Shown here piece by piece: positions 8,862 through 15,271 of a stretch of 64,000 nucleotides of DNA. Origin of the DNA: Sporomusaceae bacterium (lineage in GTDB: Bacteria; Bacillota; Negativicutes; UBA1444); NCBI GenBank assembly GCA_018434355.1, contig JAHDPL010000017.1, positions 1-64,000 of the forward strand, read 5' to 3'. The notes under the pieces were generated by a model. That model ran no database searches. It saw nothing but the letters and a program-made list of their open reading frames with translations, and was not told the DNA's origin. How positions within the stretch are numbered: the stretch's first letter is position 1; each line of letters begins with the position of its first letter. A program made the translations under genes and the position numbers.

Positions 8862-9389
8862 ATGAAAAAGATAGCAGCGGGTCTCATGACCATATTATTG
8901 CTGGTTTTGTGCGCCAGCGCAGCTCTGGCGGCGCCGGAGCCGACCAAACTGGTGGAAGTGTTTCGCAAGCCAGGCGTAAACTATGGCGGGTTCAAATCGA
9001 TCGGCAACGAAGTGTCGGTCAGCATCCGACCGGCGGGAGATTCGTTCTACGACCGCAGCGATCCGTTCCTGCGGCAGCGGCTGGCGGAATTGTCGCTGGC
9101 GGCAGCAAAAAACCAGGGCTGGGTGGCGATCGACAACACCAGCGCCGATGTGCGGATCTCAGTTAAATTGACGGAATGGGGCCGTTTTCGCAACAAGCAG
9201 GACCAAAACCTGATGGAGTTTTTTGCCCTGGAGTGCCGGGCCTATTCCGTATCGTCCGGCGAAATGATCCTGCGCGCCACGGCCCGCTACAGCCGGGTCG
9301 ATCCGCTGGAAGGCTCGATGGAAAAAATGAATGCCGCATTCGTTTCGGTGATGGAAGAGATTCTGCTGGCGCTGAAGACGAACGGCTGA
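8862..9389 (+). CDS. Exported protein of unknown function
   Basis: A 175-residue protein with a clear signal peptide (KKIAAGLMTILLLVLCAS, cleavage near ALA-AP) and a soluble alpha/beta body without recognisable catalytic motif. The ATG at 8862 follows GGGGGAG; an upstream in-frame TTG at 8838 lacks a ribosome site. It lies 33 bases after pgsW in the same direction and could be the last gene of that operon. It resembles small envelope proteins that follow biosynthetic operons, but I do not recognise the family. Confidence 0.7.
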   Translation: MKKIAAGLMTILLLVLCASAALAAPEPTKLVEVFRKPGVNYGGFKSIGNEVSVSIRPAGDSFYDRSDPFLRQRLAELSLAAAKNQGWVAIDNTSADVRISVKLTEWGRFRNKQDQNLMEFFALECRAYSVSSGEMILRATARYSRVDPLEGSMEKMNAAFVSVMEEILLALKTNG

Positions 9390-9439
9390 CCGGTCGCATA
9401 GAGAAAAAGAGACGACCGGCAAGGGGAGGAGAGCAATTG

Positions 9440-10462
9440 ATGGAAAAACGCAGATTGGGCCGGACTGGCCTGGAGGTCGGCTGCATCGGCTTCGGCGCGT
9501 TGCCGATCCAGCGATGCACGATGGAGGAAGCGGGGCCGGTGCTGCATGCCGCGCTCGACAGGGGCATCGACTTTATCGACACGGCGCGGGGCTATTCGGA
9601 CAGTGAGGAAAAAATCGGCCGCCATCTGGCTGGGCGACGCAGCGAGTACGTATTGGCGACCAAGAGCTTTGCCCGCACCAAAGACGGCATGGCAAAGGAT
9701 ATCGACATCAGCCTGAAAATGCTGCAGACCGACGTGATCGACCTGTATCAGGTGCACAACATCAAAAAAAGACCGGAGCTGGAAACTGTGCTCGGTCCCG
9801 GCGGCGCGCTGGAAGCGCTGAAAGAAGCCCAGACCGCAGGCAAGATCCGGCACATCGGCATTACCGGCCACGACTACGGCCTGTTGGTTGAGGGCATCAA
9901 AACCAATGAGTTCAGCACGGTGCAGGCCCCGTTCAACGCCGTCGAACTCGCGGCGCTGGACAACCTGTTCCCATTGGCCAAAGCGATGGATATCGGCCGC
10001 ATCGTAATGAAGCCGCTTGGCGGCGGCCAGATCGACAGCAAGGTCGCTTCGCTGCGGTTTATCCTGCAACATGACATCACGGTCGCCATCCCCGGCATGG
10101 ACGAACTGGCCCATATCGAGGAAAATCTGAAAGCAGCCGAACCGTTCGTTCCGCTTTCGGCAGCGGAAAAAGCGGCTCTTGACGCGGAAGTCGCCGAGCT
10201 CGGCAAAAACTTCTGCCGCCGCTGCGGCTACTGCATGCCCTGCGTGCAAGGAATCGAAATCCCGCTGTTGTTCATTTTGCATCTGCAATACGAAAAATAT
10301 GGCATGCAGCAGGTCATCCCGGAGAAATACAACGCGATGGCGGCGGCCAAGGCTACGGCCAAGGCGTCGGCCTGCATCGAATGCGGCGTATGCGAGACCC
10401 GCTGCCCCTACGATATCCCGATCCGCGAACGGATGAAAAAAATCGCCCAGGACCTGGGCTGA
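9440..10462 (+). CDS. Aldo/keto reductase fused to a C-terminal 2x[4Fe-4S] ferredoxin domain
   Basis: A 340-residue protein. Residues 1-250 are an aldo/keto reductase barrel (RRLGRTGLEVGCIGFGALP, the DTARGY segment with catalytic Asp/Tyr, TKSF with the Lys, VHN with the His). Residues about 255-330 carry two ferredoxin-like cysteine clusters, CRRCGYCMPC at about 259 and CIECGVCETRCP at about 312. This COG1453-type fusion is common in strict anaerobes and may exchange electrons between a carbonyl substrate and ferredoxin. The ATG follows AAGGGGAGGAGAG. The gene is 12 bases from the thioredoxin-reductase-like gene and clearly in one operon with it. The substrate is unknown. Confidence 0.92.
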   Translation: MEKRRLGRTGLEVGCIGFGALPIQRCTMEEAGPVLHAALDRGIDFIDTARGYSDSEEKIGRHLAGRRSEYVLATKSFARTKDGMAKDIDISLKMLQTDVIDLYQVHNIKKRPELETVLGPGGALEALKEAQTAGKIRHIGITGHDYGLLVEGIKTNEFSTVQAPFNAVELAALDNLFPLAKAMDIGRIVMKPLGGGQIDSKVASLRFILQHDITVAIPGMDELAHIEENLKAAEPFVPLSAAEKAALDAEVAELGKNFCRRCGYCMPCVQGIEIPLLFILHLQYEKYGMQQVIPEKYNAMAAAKATAKASACIECGVCETRCPYDIPIRERMKKIAQDLG

Positions 10463-10474
10463 GGAGGCAATATT

Positions 10475-11338
10475 ATGTCTGAACAAATCTTTGACATCGC
10501 GATTATCGGCGCCGGCCCTGCCGGCCTGTCGGCGGCGCTCACAGCGCGGGTGCGCAATAAATCGGTGGCACTGTTTGAACACATGGACTTTAGTCCGAAA
10601 CTGCAAAAAGCCCACGCGATCAACAACTATCTCGGTATGCCGATGACCGCCGGCAAGGACATGATGAAACAGATGGCCGACCACTGCCTGGCGGCGGGGC
10701 CGACGCTGATCCGTGAAAAAGTCACCAACATTTACGCCGGCGACACGTTCACCCTGCTGACCCCGAACAACACCTACGAGGCCAAAACGCTGGTGTTGGC
10801 GATCGGCGTAAGCAACGCGGCGATGCTGAGCGGGGAAAAAGACCTCGTCGGCAAGGGCGTCAGCTACTGCGCCACCTGCGACGGCATGCTGTATCGGGAC
10901 AAACCGGTCGCGGTCATTGCCTATACGGAAGAGGGCGAGCACGAAGCCGACTTCCTTGGTGAAATCTGCCCGGTCGTTTACTTCATTCCCCAATACAAAA
11001 CCGAATACCAGCCAAAACACCAGAGCGTCCAGGTGATGAAGGCGCGGCCGCAGACTGTGCTGGGCAGCGATGAAGTGACCGGCCTGGCGACCGACGCCGG
11101 CGAGCTGAAGGTGGAGGGGATCTTTATCCTGCGTCAGTCCGACCCGGCGGAAACCCTGCTGCCGGAACTGGAGATGGATGGCCCGTTCGTCAAGGTCAAC
11201 CGCGACCAGGCGACCAATGTGTCTGGCGTGTATGCGGCAGGCGACTGCACCGGCAAACCCTGGCAAATCGCCCGGGCGACAGGTGAAGGACTGGTGGCGG
11301 TGCTGTCCGCGATCGGTTATATCGACGGCAAAAAATAG
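10475..11338 (+). CDS. Thioredoxin-reductase-like flavoprotein lacking the NADPH motif
   Basis: A 287-residue protein of the thioredoxin reductase family. The FAD-binding GAGPAG is at 12-17, the redox-active CATC at 132-135 and a C-terminal GVYAAGDCTG motif binds FAD. The second dinucleotide fold is altered: where NADPH-dependent enzymes have GGGxSAxEE and HRR, this protein reads VIAYTEEGEHEADFL and has no HRR. That is the pattern described for ferredoxin-dependent flavin thioredoxin reductases and related pyridine-nucleotide-independent enzymes. Its partner gene encodes a ferredoxin-domain protein, which fits. The electron donor is therefore inferred to be ferredoxin, and the disulfide substrate is unknown. 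Confidence 0.85.
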   Translation: MSEQIFDIAIIGAGPAGLSAALTARVRNKSVALFEHMDFSPKLQKAHAINNYLGMPMTAGKDMMKQMADHCLAAGPTLIREKVTNIYAGDTFTLLTPNNTYEAKTLVLAIGVSNAAMLSGEKDLVGKGVSYCATCDGMLYRDKPVAVIAYTEEGEHEADFLGEICPVVYFIPQYKTEYQPKHQSVQVMKARPQTVLGSDEVTGLATDAGELKVEGIFILRQSDPAETLLPELEMDGPFVKVNRDQATNVSGVYAAGDCTGKPWQIARATGEGLVAVLSAIGYIDGKK

Positions 11339-11433
11339 TGGCAGGATTCTGACTTCTCCTTGTAGAATAATAATATTCAGGCTATTCTCTTAAAATGGCC
11401 GGAATAACCAAGCGATAGGGAGGAGACACAGCA

Positions 11434-11721
11434 ATGACGAGTGTGGTCGAACAACGGTTTGGGTTTGATGTGGCGCTGACAAAACTGGAAGAAGGCAAAC
11501 GGCTCCAGCGGGTAGGCTGGCAAAATCTTGGCGAGTTTATCTTTTTGGTGCCCCCGGCAAGCGAAAAAGTCATTGCTGGCGATTACTTGTCGACAGCATT
11601 CAAAGAAGGCGCAAAAATCGAGATGAATCCGTTCATCATGCGCTGCCTGCCGCCCAACAAATGCATGCCGTGGAACGCCACCCACACCGACCTCTTGTCG
11701 AAGGACTGGCGGGTATTGTAG
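11434..11721 (+). CDS. DUF2829-family protein (Tad2-like)
   Basis: A 95-residue protein matching the DUF2829 fold. It has an N-terminal GFDVALTKLEEGKRLQRVGW helix, an EFIFLVPP strand, and a C-terminal PWNATHTDLLSKDWRVL that is the family hallmark (PW..(S/T)..DLL..DW). DUF2829 includes Tad2, the phage protein that sequesters the cyclic ADP-ribose signal of Thoeris immunity. The gene sits at the edge of a phage-derived island, is preceded by GGGAGGAG and is followed by a bidirectional terminator. Function as an anti-defence sponge is inferred from the family; many DUF2829 proteins are untested. Confidence 0.75.
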   Translation: MTSVVEQRFGFDVALTKLEEGKRLQRVGWQNLGEFIFLVPPASEKVIAGDYLSTAFKEGAKIEMNPFIMRCLPPNKCMPWNATHTDLLSKDWRVL

Positions 11722-11740
11722 ATAAGGGAAACAGAAAAAT

Positions 11741-11783
11741 AACAGCGTATTGGCCTGTTGCTGGTCAATACGCTGTTTCTTTA
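11741..11783. terminator. Bidirectional intrinsic terminator
   Basis: A perfect 12-bp stem (AACAGCGTATTG / CAATACGCTGTT) with a 13-base loop, T-rich on the plus side and A-rich upstream. It lies between two converging genes (DUF2829 and the ImmA-like gene). Confidence 0.85.
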
Positions 11784-12203
11784 TTATTCAATGTCGTGGC
11801 AGCTGAGACGGCTGTTTAGAATCGCCGCATCGCAGCCCAGCCGTTCTTGCAAGGCTTCAAAATCCATGCCGACAATTTTCATCGCTTCCAGAACTTCTTG
11901 CCGGTCCAGCAGAAGTTTTGCCGCTGCGCGGCGGATCTGTACATGTTCATCCGTTGGATCGCGGTCTAGGTAAAATGTAAAAGGACGCGCCTTTATGGAC
12001 AAGCCAAAGAATTCGTGATAAACAACCGCCCTCGCAAAAAGAAACGCTAACTCCATCGGATTATAGGCGGTGGTCTTCGGCAATGTGATAGATGGCGGGG
12101 TCGAGTCCCGCCGCGGACTGTATTTGGCCGAACCGCCGTCAGGCAGGTTTTTGTAATGGATTGTAATTTGGCAAGATTTCAGCCTTGCTGCGATATCAAT
12201 CAA
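11784..12203 (-). CDS. ImmA/IrrE-like protein, metalloprotease motif degenerate
   Basis: A 139-residue protein encoded directly after a Cro/CI repressor and overlapping it. The arrangement and the C-terminal half (HVQIRRAAAKLLLDRQEVLE, typical of ImmA tails) point to the ImmA/IrrE family, which cleaves phage or ICE repressors. The expected HExxH reads YHEFFGL, so the second zinc His is absent and protease activity is doubtful. The TTG start at 12201-12203 has a five-G run eight bases upstream. Family assignment is moderate because the N-terminal half is weak. Confidence 0.6.
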   Translation of the reverse strand: MIDIAARLKSCQITIHYKNLPDGGSAKYSPRRDSTPPSITLPKTTAYNPMELAFLFARAVVYHEFFGLSIKARPFTFYLDRDPTDEHVQIRRAAAKLLLDRQEVLEAMKIVGMDFEALQERLGCDAAILNSRLSCHDIE

Positions 12204-12573
12204 TCGATAAACCCCCTTGTTTTTTCAGATATTCCAGATAATCCAGATGTTGCAAAAATTGCTTTTTCAACGGCGGCGGCAAGTGCCTGATCCGGTTAAG
12301 CAAAACGATTTCGTCAAAGCCGAGGAATTGGTCCAACTCAGGTACTGCCTGATATTTTGGCTCCTCCATGCCTCGAAAGAAATCCGGCAACGTGATTCCT
12401 ACCGCCGAGCAGATTCGCTGGATAACGGAAACGGCAATTTTGCGGGTATCTGTGGACTCGTAGCGCGACAGGGTTGACGGATCGACATCGATTTTTGTAG
12501 CTAACTGTTCCAGGGTCATTCCATGGGTTTCCCTGATCTGGCGAATGCGTTGGGCAACCGTTATGTTCGACAT
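12196..12573 (-). CDS. Cro/CI-type XRE repressor
   Basis: A 125-residue protein with an N-terminal helix-turn-helix of the XRE family (VAQRIRQIRETHGMTLEQLA, then VDPSTLSRYE) at about 5-60, followed by a short Leu-rich tail probably used for dimerisation. The ATG at 12571-12573 has AGAGGAGG upstream, which decides this start over a longer open frame. It is divergent from the phage replication genes and overlaps the ImmA-like gene, the classic lysogeny switch layout. It probably binds the TTGCAA-type sites at 12630-12657. Confidence 0.88.
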   Translation of the reverse strand: MSNITVAQRIRQIRETHGMTLEQLATKIDVDPSTLSRYESTDTRKIAVSVIQRICSAVGITLPDFFRGMEEPKYQAVPELDQFLGFDEIVLLNRIRHLPPPLKKQFLQHLDYLEYLKKQGGLSID

Positions 12574-12628
12574 ACGCACACCTCCTCTGGATTTTTGTCT
12601 GGGTTCATCATACTCCTTGCCTAGCGAA

Positions 12629-12672
12629 TTTGCAATATGTTTTTTGCATTTTTGCAATAAAAGTGTTATAAT
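12629..12672 (+). promoter_or_regulatory. Phage early promoter with TTGCAA-type operator repeats
   Basis: A -10 box TATAAT at 12667-12672 with TTGCAT at 12644-12649 as -35 (17-base spacer). Three TTGCA-based half or full sites, at 12630-12635, 12644-12649 and 12652-12657, lie across the -35 region. TTGCAA is itself palindromic. This is the expected position for the binding sites of the divergent repressor. Operator assignment is an inference. Confidence 0.6.
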
Positions 12673-12688
12673 CAAATCAATAGAAAAT

Positions 12689-12735
12689 CGTCTGAAACGC
12701 GGCGACTCCCAGGCGGAGGCGCCGCGTTTCAGACG
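12689..12735 (+). other. Strong 5'-leader hairpin before the replication gene
   Basis: A perfect 16-bp inverted repeat (12689-12704 with 12720-12735), extended inward by an A-G mismatch and four more pairs. It begins about ten bases after the predicted transcription start, and no clear T-run follows. It may be an attenuator, a 5' stabiliser or a protein-binding site. Confidence 0.6.
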
Positions 12736-12763
12736 TTCTTGTGGAAGAAAGAGGCGAAAACAG

Positions 12764-13216
12764 ATGCCGTATATGGACGCATGGGATTCATCGCTCAATC
12801 CGCCGGCAAAAGCAATATATTTCTTGTTGCAACGATATGCCGACAATACGACTCATCATTGCTGGCCATCGATTGGAACGCTGGTCGTCAAGTCCGGTTT
12901 TTCCAGGCCGACGGTGAAAAAGGCACTGCGCGAACTGGTGCTGGGCAAGTGGCTGATCATTCGCCCGCGAATCCGCAAAGATCGTGGGCGTAGCAGCAAC
13001 GACTACGAATTGCTGAATCCTCTGGGTAAACTGCATTCCAGGGGTAGGCAGGCAGAATACCCGGAGGCAGGCAAAGAGGTTGCCGGGCCCCGGCAAGCAG
13101 ATTACCTCGAACTTACTCAGATAACTAACTCAGTAAACTATTCAGGGAACAAAAATAAAAGTAGGACTCCCAAAGGATTTGCTTCGTTGGGAATCGACTT
13201 CGACAAGAAAAATTAG
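12764..13216 (+). CDS. Phage replication initiator-like winged-helix protein
   Basis: A 150-residue protein with an N-terminal winged helix-turn-helix (PPAKAIYFLLQRYAD, then WPSIGTLVVKSGFSRPTVKKA) and a low-complexity, polar C-terminal part. This architecture is typical of phage and plasmid replication initiators and HTH_36 proteins. The ATG follows GAAAGAGGCG. It is followed by a helicase loader homologue, supporting a replication role in which it would melt or mark the origin for the loader. No iterons were noticed inside it. The C-terminus is shorter than in complete initiators, so the gene may be reduced. Confidence 0.65.
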   Translation: MPYMDAWDSSLNPPAKAIYFLLQRYADNTTHHCWPSIGTLVVKSGFSRPTVKKALRELVLGKWLIIRPRIRKDRGRSSNDYELLNPLGKLHSRGRQAEYPEAGKEVAGPRQADYLELTQITNSVNYSGNKNKSRTPKGFASLGIDFDKKN

Positions 13217-13248
13217 TTTCAACAAAATGAAAGTGAGGCGCAGACCCG

Positions 13249-13761
13249 ATGACAATAAACGAAGCACGGCGTTTGGTCGCCGTTGCCCTTGCGGCATATC
13301 CATCGATGCAGGAAAAGGACCTGTCGCTGACGGCAGCAGTCTGGCAAAAAATGCTGGGTGATCTCACGATGGAGAACCTGGAAAAAGCAGTTCTGAAAAT
13401 CATCGCTACCAAGAAATTTTTCCCCAGTATTTCAGAAATCCGCAGCGAAGCGGTTTCTTTCGCTGCTCCGCTCCATCCGCTGCCGGAGGAGGCCTGGGCC
13501 GAAGTGATGGCCCAGCTCGATCCCTATCGCACGCCGCATTATTCCGATCCGCTGATTCATCGGGCGGTGAGGGCCATCGGTTATATCAACCTGTGCATGA
13601 GCGAACGCGTCGGTGTCGAGCGGGCGCATTTCCTGCAGATTTACGGCGCTTTTCTGCAAACCGACACCAACCGGCGGCAAAACGAAGCCGTCATGGAAAT
13701 CACGGGCACCCATGCTCCGGAGCTGCTGCGACTGCTCGCCGGCATCGGGAGGCCGCTATGA
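13249..13761 (+). CDS. Phage replicative helicase loader (G39P-like)
   Basis: A 170-residue protein resembling the SPP1 G39P family, which loads and inhibits the replicative helicase. The N-terminal helical domain (ARRLVAVALAAYP, AAVWQKMLGDLTMENLEKAV, then KFFPSISEIR) matches the family pattern of a small MEKD-like helical bundle before a disordered linker. It follows the initiator-like gene and overlaps the amidase start by ATGA. In this small island it would bring host DnaB-type helicase to a phage origin, if the element still replicates. Confidence 0.72.
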   Translation: MTINEARRLVAVALAAYPSMQEKDLSLTAAVWQKMLGDLTMENLEKAVLKIIATKKFFPSISEIRSEAVSFAAPLHPLPEEAWAEVMAQLDPYRTPHYSDPLIHRAVRAIGYINLCMSERVGVERAHFLQIYGAFLQTDTNRRQNEAVMEITGTHAPELLRLLAGIGRPL

Positions 13762-14330
13762 AGATATGCATCGATCCCGGCCACAGCGGACCGTTTGAAC
13801 CGGGCGCCTGCGCCGGCGGCTTTAACGAAGCCGACATCAACTGGTACATCGCCAAGTTTGCCATGGCCGAACTGAAATATCGCGGTCACCAGGCGCTGCT
13901 GACCCGGGGCAAGAAGATAGACAACGACGAACTGGCTTTTCGCGCCGAATGCGCCAACGAGTGGCAGGCCGACCTGTTCATCAGCATCCATTGCAACAGC
14001 GCCGCCCGCATCGAGGCGGACGGCACCGAGACCTACTATTACCCCGGCAGCCGCTGGGGCGAACAACTGGCTCGCTGCATCCAGTTTTGCATGACCGATG
14101 CGATGCTGACCGAGGATCGCGGCGTCAAAACCGCCGACTTCCAGGTGCTGCGCGAAACCCTCTGCCCGGCGGTGCTCGTCGAGTGCGGCTTTCTCTCAAA
14201 CCCGCTCGACCGCGAGATGCTCACCGATTCGCTGGAACAGTGGCGAATGGGCGCGGCGATCGCGGTGGCGGTGGAAGACTTTCAAAAAATCCGCAAAAAG
14301 TTTAACCCGTTGGCGTTCGCTGACGAATAA
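13758..14330 (+). CDS. N-acetylmuramoyl-L-alanine amidase (Amidase_3, endolysin-like)
   Basis: A 190-residue cytoplasmic (signal-less) amidase covering just the catalytic domain. The zinc ligands are visible: His9 in DPGHSG, Glu24 in FNEADIN and His78 in SIHCNSA; the catalytic Glu142 lies in VECGFLSN. It cleaves the bond between MurNAc and L-Ala of peptidoglycan. The absence of a signal peptide and its place after phage replication genes argue for a phage endolysin rather than a cell-division amidase; no holin is evident. The start overlaps the loader stop (ATGA). Confidence 0.9.
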   Translation: MKICIDPGHSGPFEPGACAGGFNEADINWYIAKFAMAELKYRGHQALLTRGKKIDNDELAFRAECANEWQADLFISIHCNSAARIEADGTETYYYPGSRWGEQLARCIQFCMTDAMLTEDRGVKTADFQVLRETLCPAVLVECGFLSNPLDREMLTDSLEQWRMGAAIAVAVEDFQKIRKKFNPLAFADE

Positions 14331-14337
14331 ACCGCAG

Positions 14338-14343
14338 TATAAT
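14338..14343 (+). promoter_or_regulatory. -10 box of a promoter for the structured leader
   Basis: A perfect TATAAT eight bases after the amidase stop. No good -35 is visible (TTCGCT at a 16-base spacing is the nearest). Transcription from here would start near 14350, about 25 bases before the structured element. Confidence 0.5.
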
Positions 14344-14375
14344 AAGGATGTGGAAAACAACTGAATACGCTCTGT

Positions 14376-14454
14376 GGGGATGGAGCAAGTAATACCGGGC
14401 ACTGTCGCAGGACACTCTCCTGCGGTTGCCATACACACTCCATCCCCGGAGTTG
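14376..14454 (+). ncRNA. Candidate novel structured RNA / riboswitch-like leader
   Basis: The closing stem is a perfect 10-bp pair (GGGGATGGAG 14376-14385 with CTCCATCCCC 14438-14447). Inside are GGCA/TGCC (14398-14401 with 14427-14430) and a 7-bp hairpin CGCAGGA-CACTC-TCCTGCG (14406-14424), joined by asymmetric internal loops. A terminator follows immediately. The 3' strand of the closing stem can instead pair with the 5' strand of the terminator (TCCCC 14443-14447 with GGGGA 14454-14458), giving mutually exclusive folds as in transcriptional riboswitches. I do not recognise the aptamer. It would control the DUF1659 gene. Confidence 0.55.
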
Positions 14455-14485
14455 GGGACACGTTCGTCATGACGTGTCCCTTTTC
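14455..14485 (+). terminator. Intrinsic terminator downstream of structured leader
   Basis: A 9-bp stem GGGACACGT (14455-14463) / ACGTGTCCC (14472-14480) followed by TTTTCATTT. It lies between the structured RNA and the DUF1659 gene, so read-through would be needed for expression of that gene from the upstream promoter. Confidence 0.82.
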
Positions 14486-14559
14486 ATTTGCTCAAAAAGC
14501 CTCGTGCGTTTTGATAAATACCAGGAAGCGCCGCGCGCGCTTCGAAAGGAGGAAACCTC

Positions 14560-14784
14560 ATGGCTGTTGTGAAAACGCCCCAGGAATCCCGGATCGGCAT
14601 CAAAGTCGCCAACGGCACCAGCGCCAGCGGCGCGGCCCTGTTCAAGACGCTGCGGTTTTCCAACGTGAAACCGTCCGCCAGCGACCAGGACCTGTTCGAC
14701 GTGGGTGCGAGCATCGGCGCTTTGCAGGGCGCGGCGCTTGTCGCGGTCCTGCGCACCGACGAAGCGGATCTGTCGAACGAGTAA
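14560..14784 (+). CDS. DUF1659 family protein
   Basis: A 74-residue protein of the DUF1659 family, recognised by its short all-beta/helix pattern and by its partners: DUF1659, DUF2922 and YvrJ proteins form a small conserved gene set in Bacilli and Clostridia. The ATG is preceded by AAAGGAGG. The function of the set is unknown. It is separated from the next member by an unusual 272-base intergenic stretch that holds a large structured element. Confidence 0.75.
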   Translation: MAVVKTPQESRIGIKVANGTSASGAALFKTLRFSNVKPSASDQDLFDVGASIGALQGAALVAVLRTDEADLSNE

Positions 14785-14791
14785 GGGTAAC

Positions 14792-14994
14792 GGTTTTCTG
14801 CAACACGCAGTTGCGCCGATTCTCGCCGGAATTCGTTAGCGGCTCGGAAGTGCATATTTCCGGTCGGCCCGAATGCTACATCCTGTAGCTCGGACCTAAA
14901 ATCAACATCCGGTTGATTTTACCGGAATTTTTCTCCCATCGCCGACGAATTCAACCGGCTCGAATCAAAGGCAACTGGTTAGTTGCAGAAAACC
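14792..14994 (+). ncRNA. 203-nt rod-shaped structured element with three-way junction (ncRNA or MITE-like)
   Basis: The ends are a perfect 13-bp inverted repeat (GGTTTTCTGCAAC 14792-14804 / GTTGCAGAAAACC 14982-14994). Moving inward, further arms pair across small internal loops: CAGTTGC with GCAACTG, GATTC with GAATC, CCGG with CCGG, GAATTCGT with ACGAATTC. The tip is a three-way junction: stem TTCCGGT 14858-14864 with ACCGGAA 14921-14927 encloses two hairpins (14869-14893 and 14898-14920, the latter a perfect 9-bp stem). No open frame was seen in it. It may be a structured RNA, or a palindromic mobile element inserted between DUF1659 and DUF2922. Confidence 0.6.
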
Positions 14995-15056
14995 TCCCGG
15001 AAAAAACCGGGGTGAAACACTCTTCTCAAAAAAATCATAGAAAGGAGGGAAACCCG

Positions 15057-15269
15057 ATGACCAAGACACTGAAAATGCCGTTTCGTAACGCTGCCGGCAA
15101 GGAAGTCAACTTCATGCTGGCCAATCCGAAAGAAGGCATCACCAAAGCGGAAGTGTTGGCCACGATGGCGCTCGTCATCGCCAAGGACCTGTTCGCTACC
15201 ACCGGCGGCGATCTTGTCAGCGCGCTGGAACCGTCGATCCTGATCCAGGACACCGGCGTACTGGCTTAG
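15057..15269 (+). CDS. DUF2922 family protein
   Basis: A 70-residue protein of the DUF2922 family (TLKMPFRNAAGKEVNFML opening, then NPKEGITKAEV, ending in SILIQDTGVLA). The ATG follows AAAGGAGGG. DUF2922 genes are found next to DUF1659 and YvrJ genes in Firmicutes, and no function is established. It is followed two bases later by the YvrJ gene. Confidence 0.78.
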   Translation: MTKTLKMPFRNAAGKEVNFMLANPKEGITKAEVLATMALVIAKDLFATTGGDLVSALEPSILIQDTGVLA

Positions 15270-15271
15270 TC

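Noticed and set aside
9176-9439. N-terminal extension of the aldo/keto reductase-ferredoxin gene
   Set aside because: It overlaps the exported-protein gene, has no homology to aldo/keto reductases, and a strong ribosome site supports ATG 9440.
12095-12111. tRNA T-arm-like hairpin (GCGGG-GTCGAGT-CCCGC) as a phage attachment remnant
   Set aside because: The loop lacks the TTC start, no acceptor, D or anticodon arm is around it, and it lies inside the ImmA-like coding frame on the other strand.
12574-12846. N-terminal extension of the XRE repressor across the promoter region
   Set aside because: It would run through the divergent promoter and leader hairpin; AGAGGAGG before 12573 and family length support the short form.
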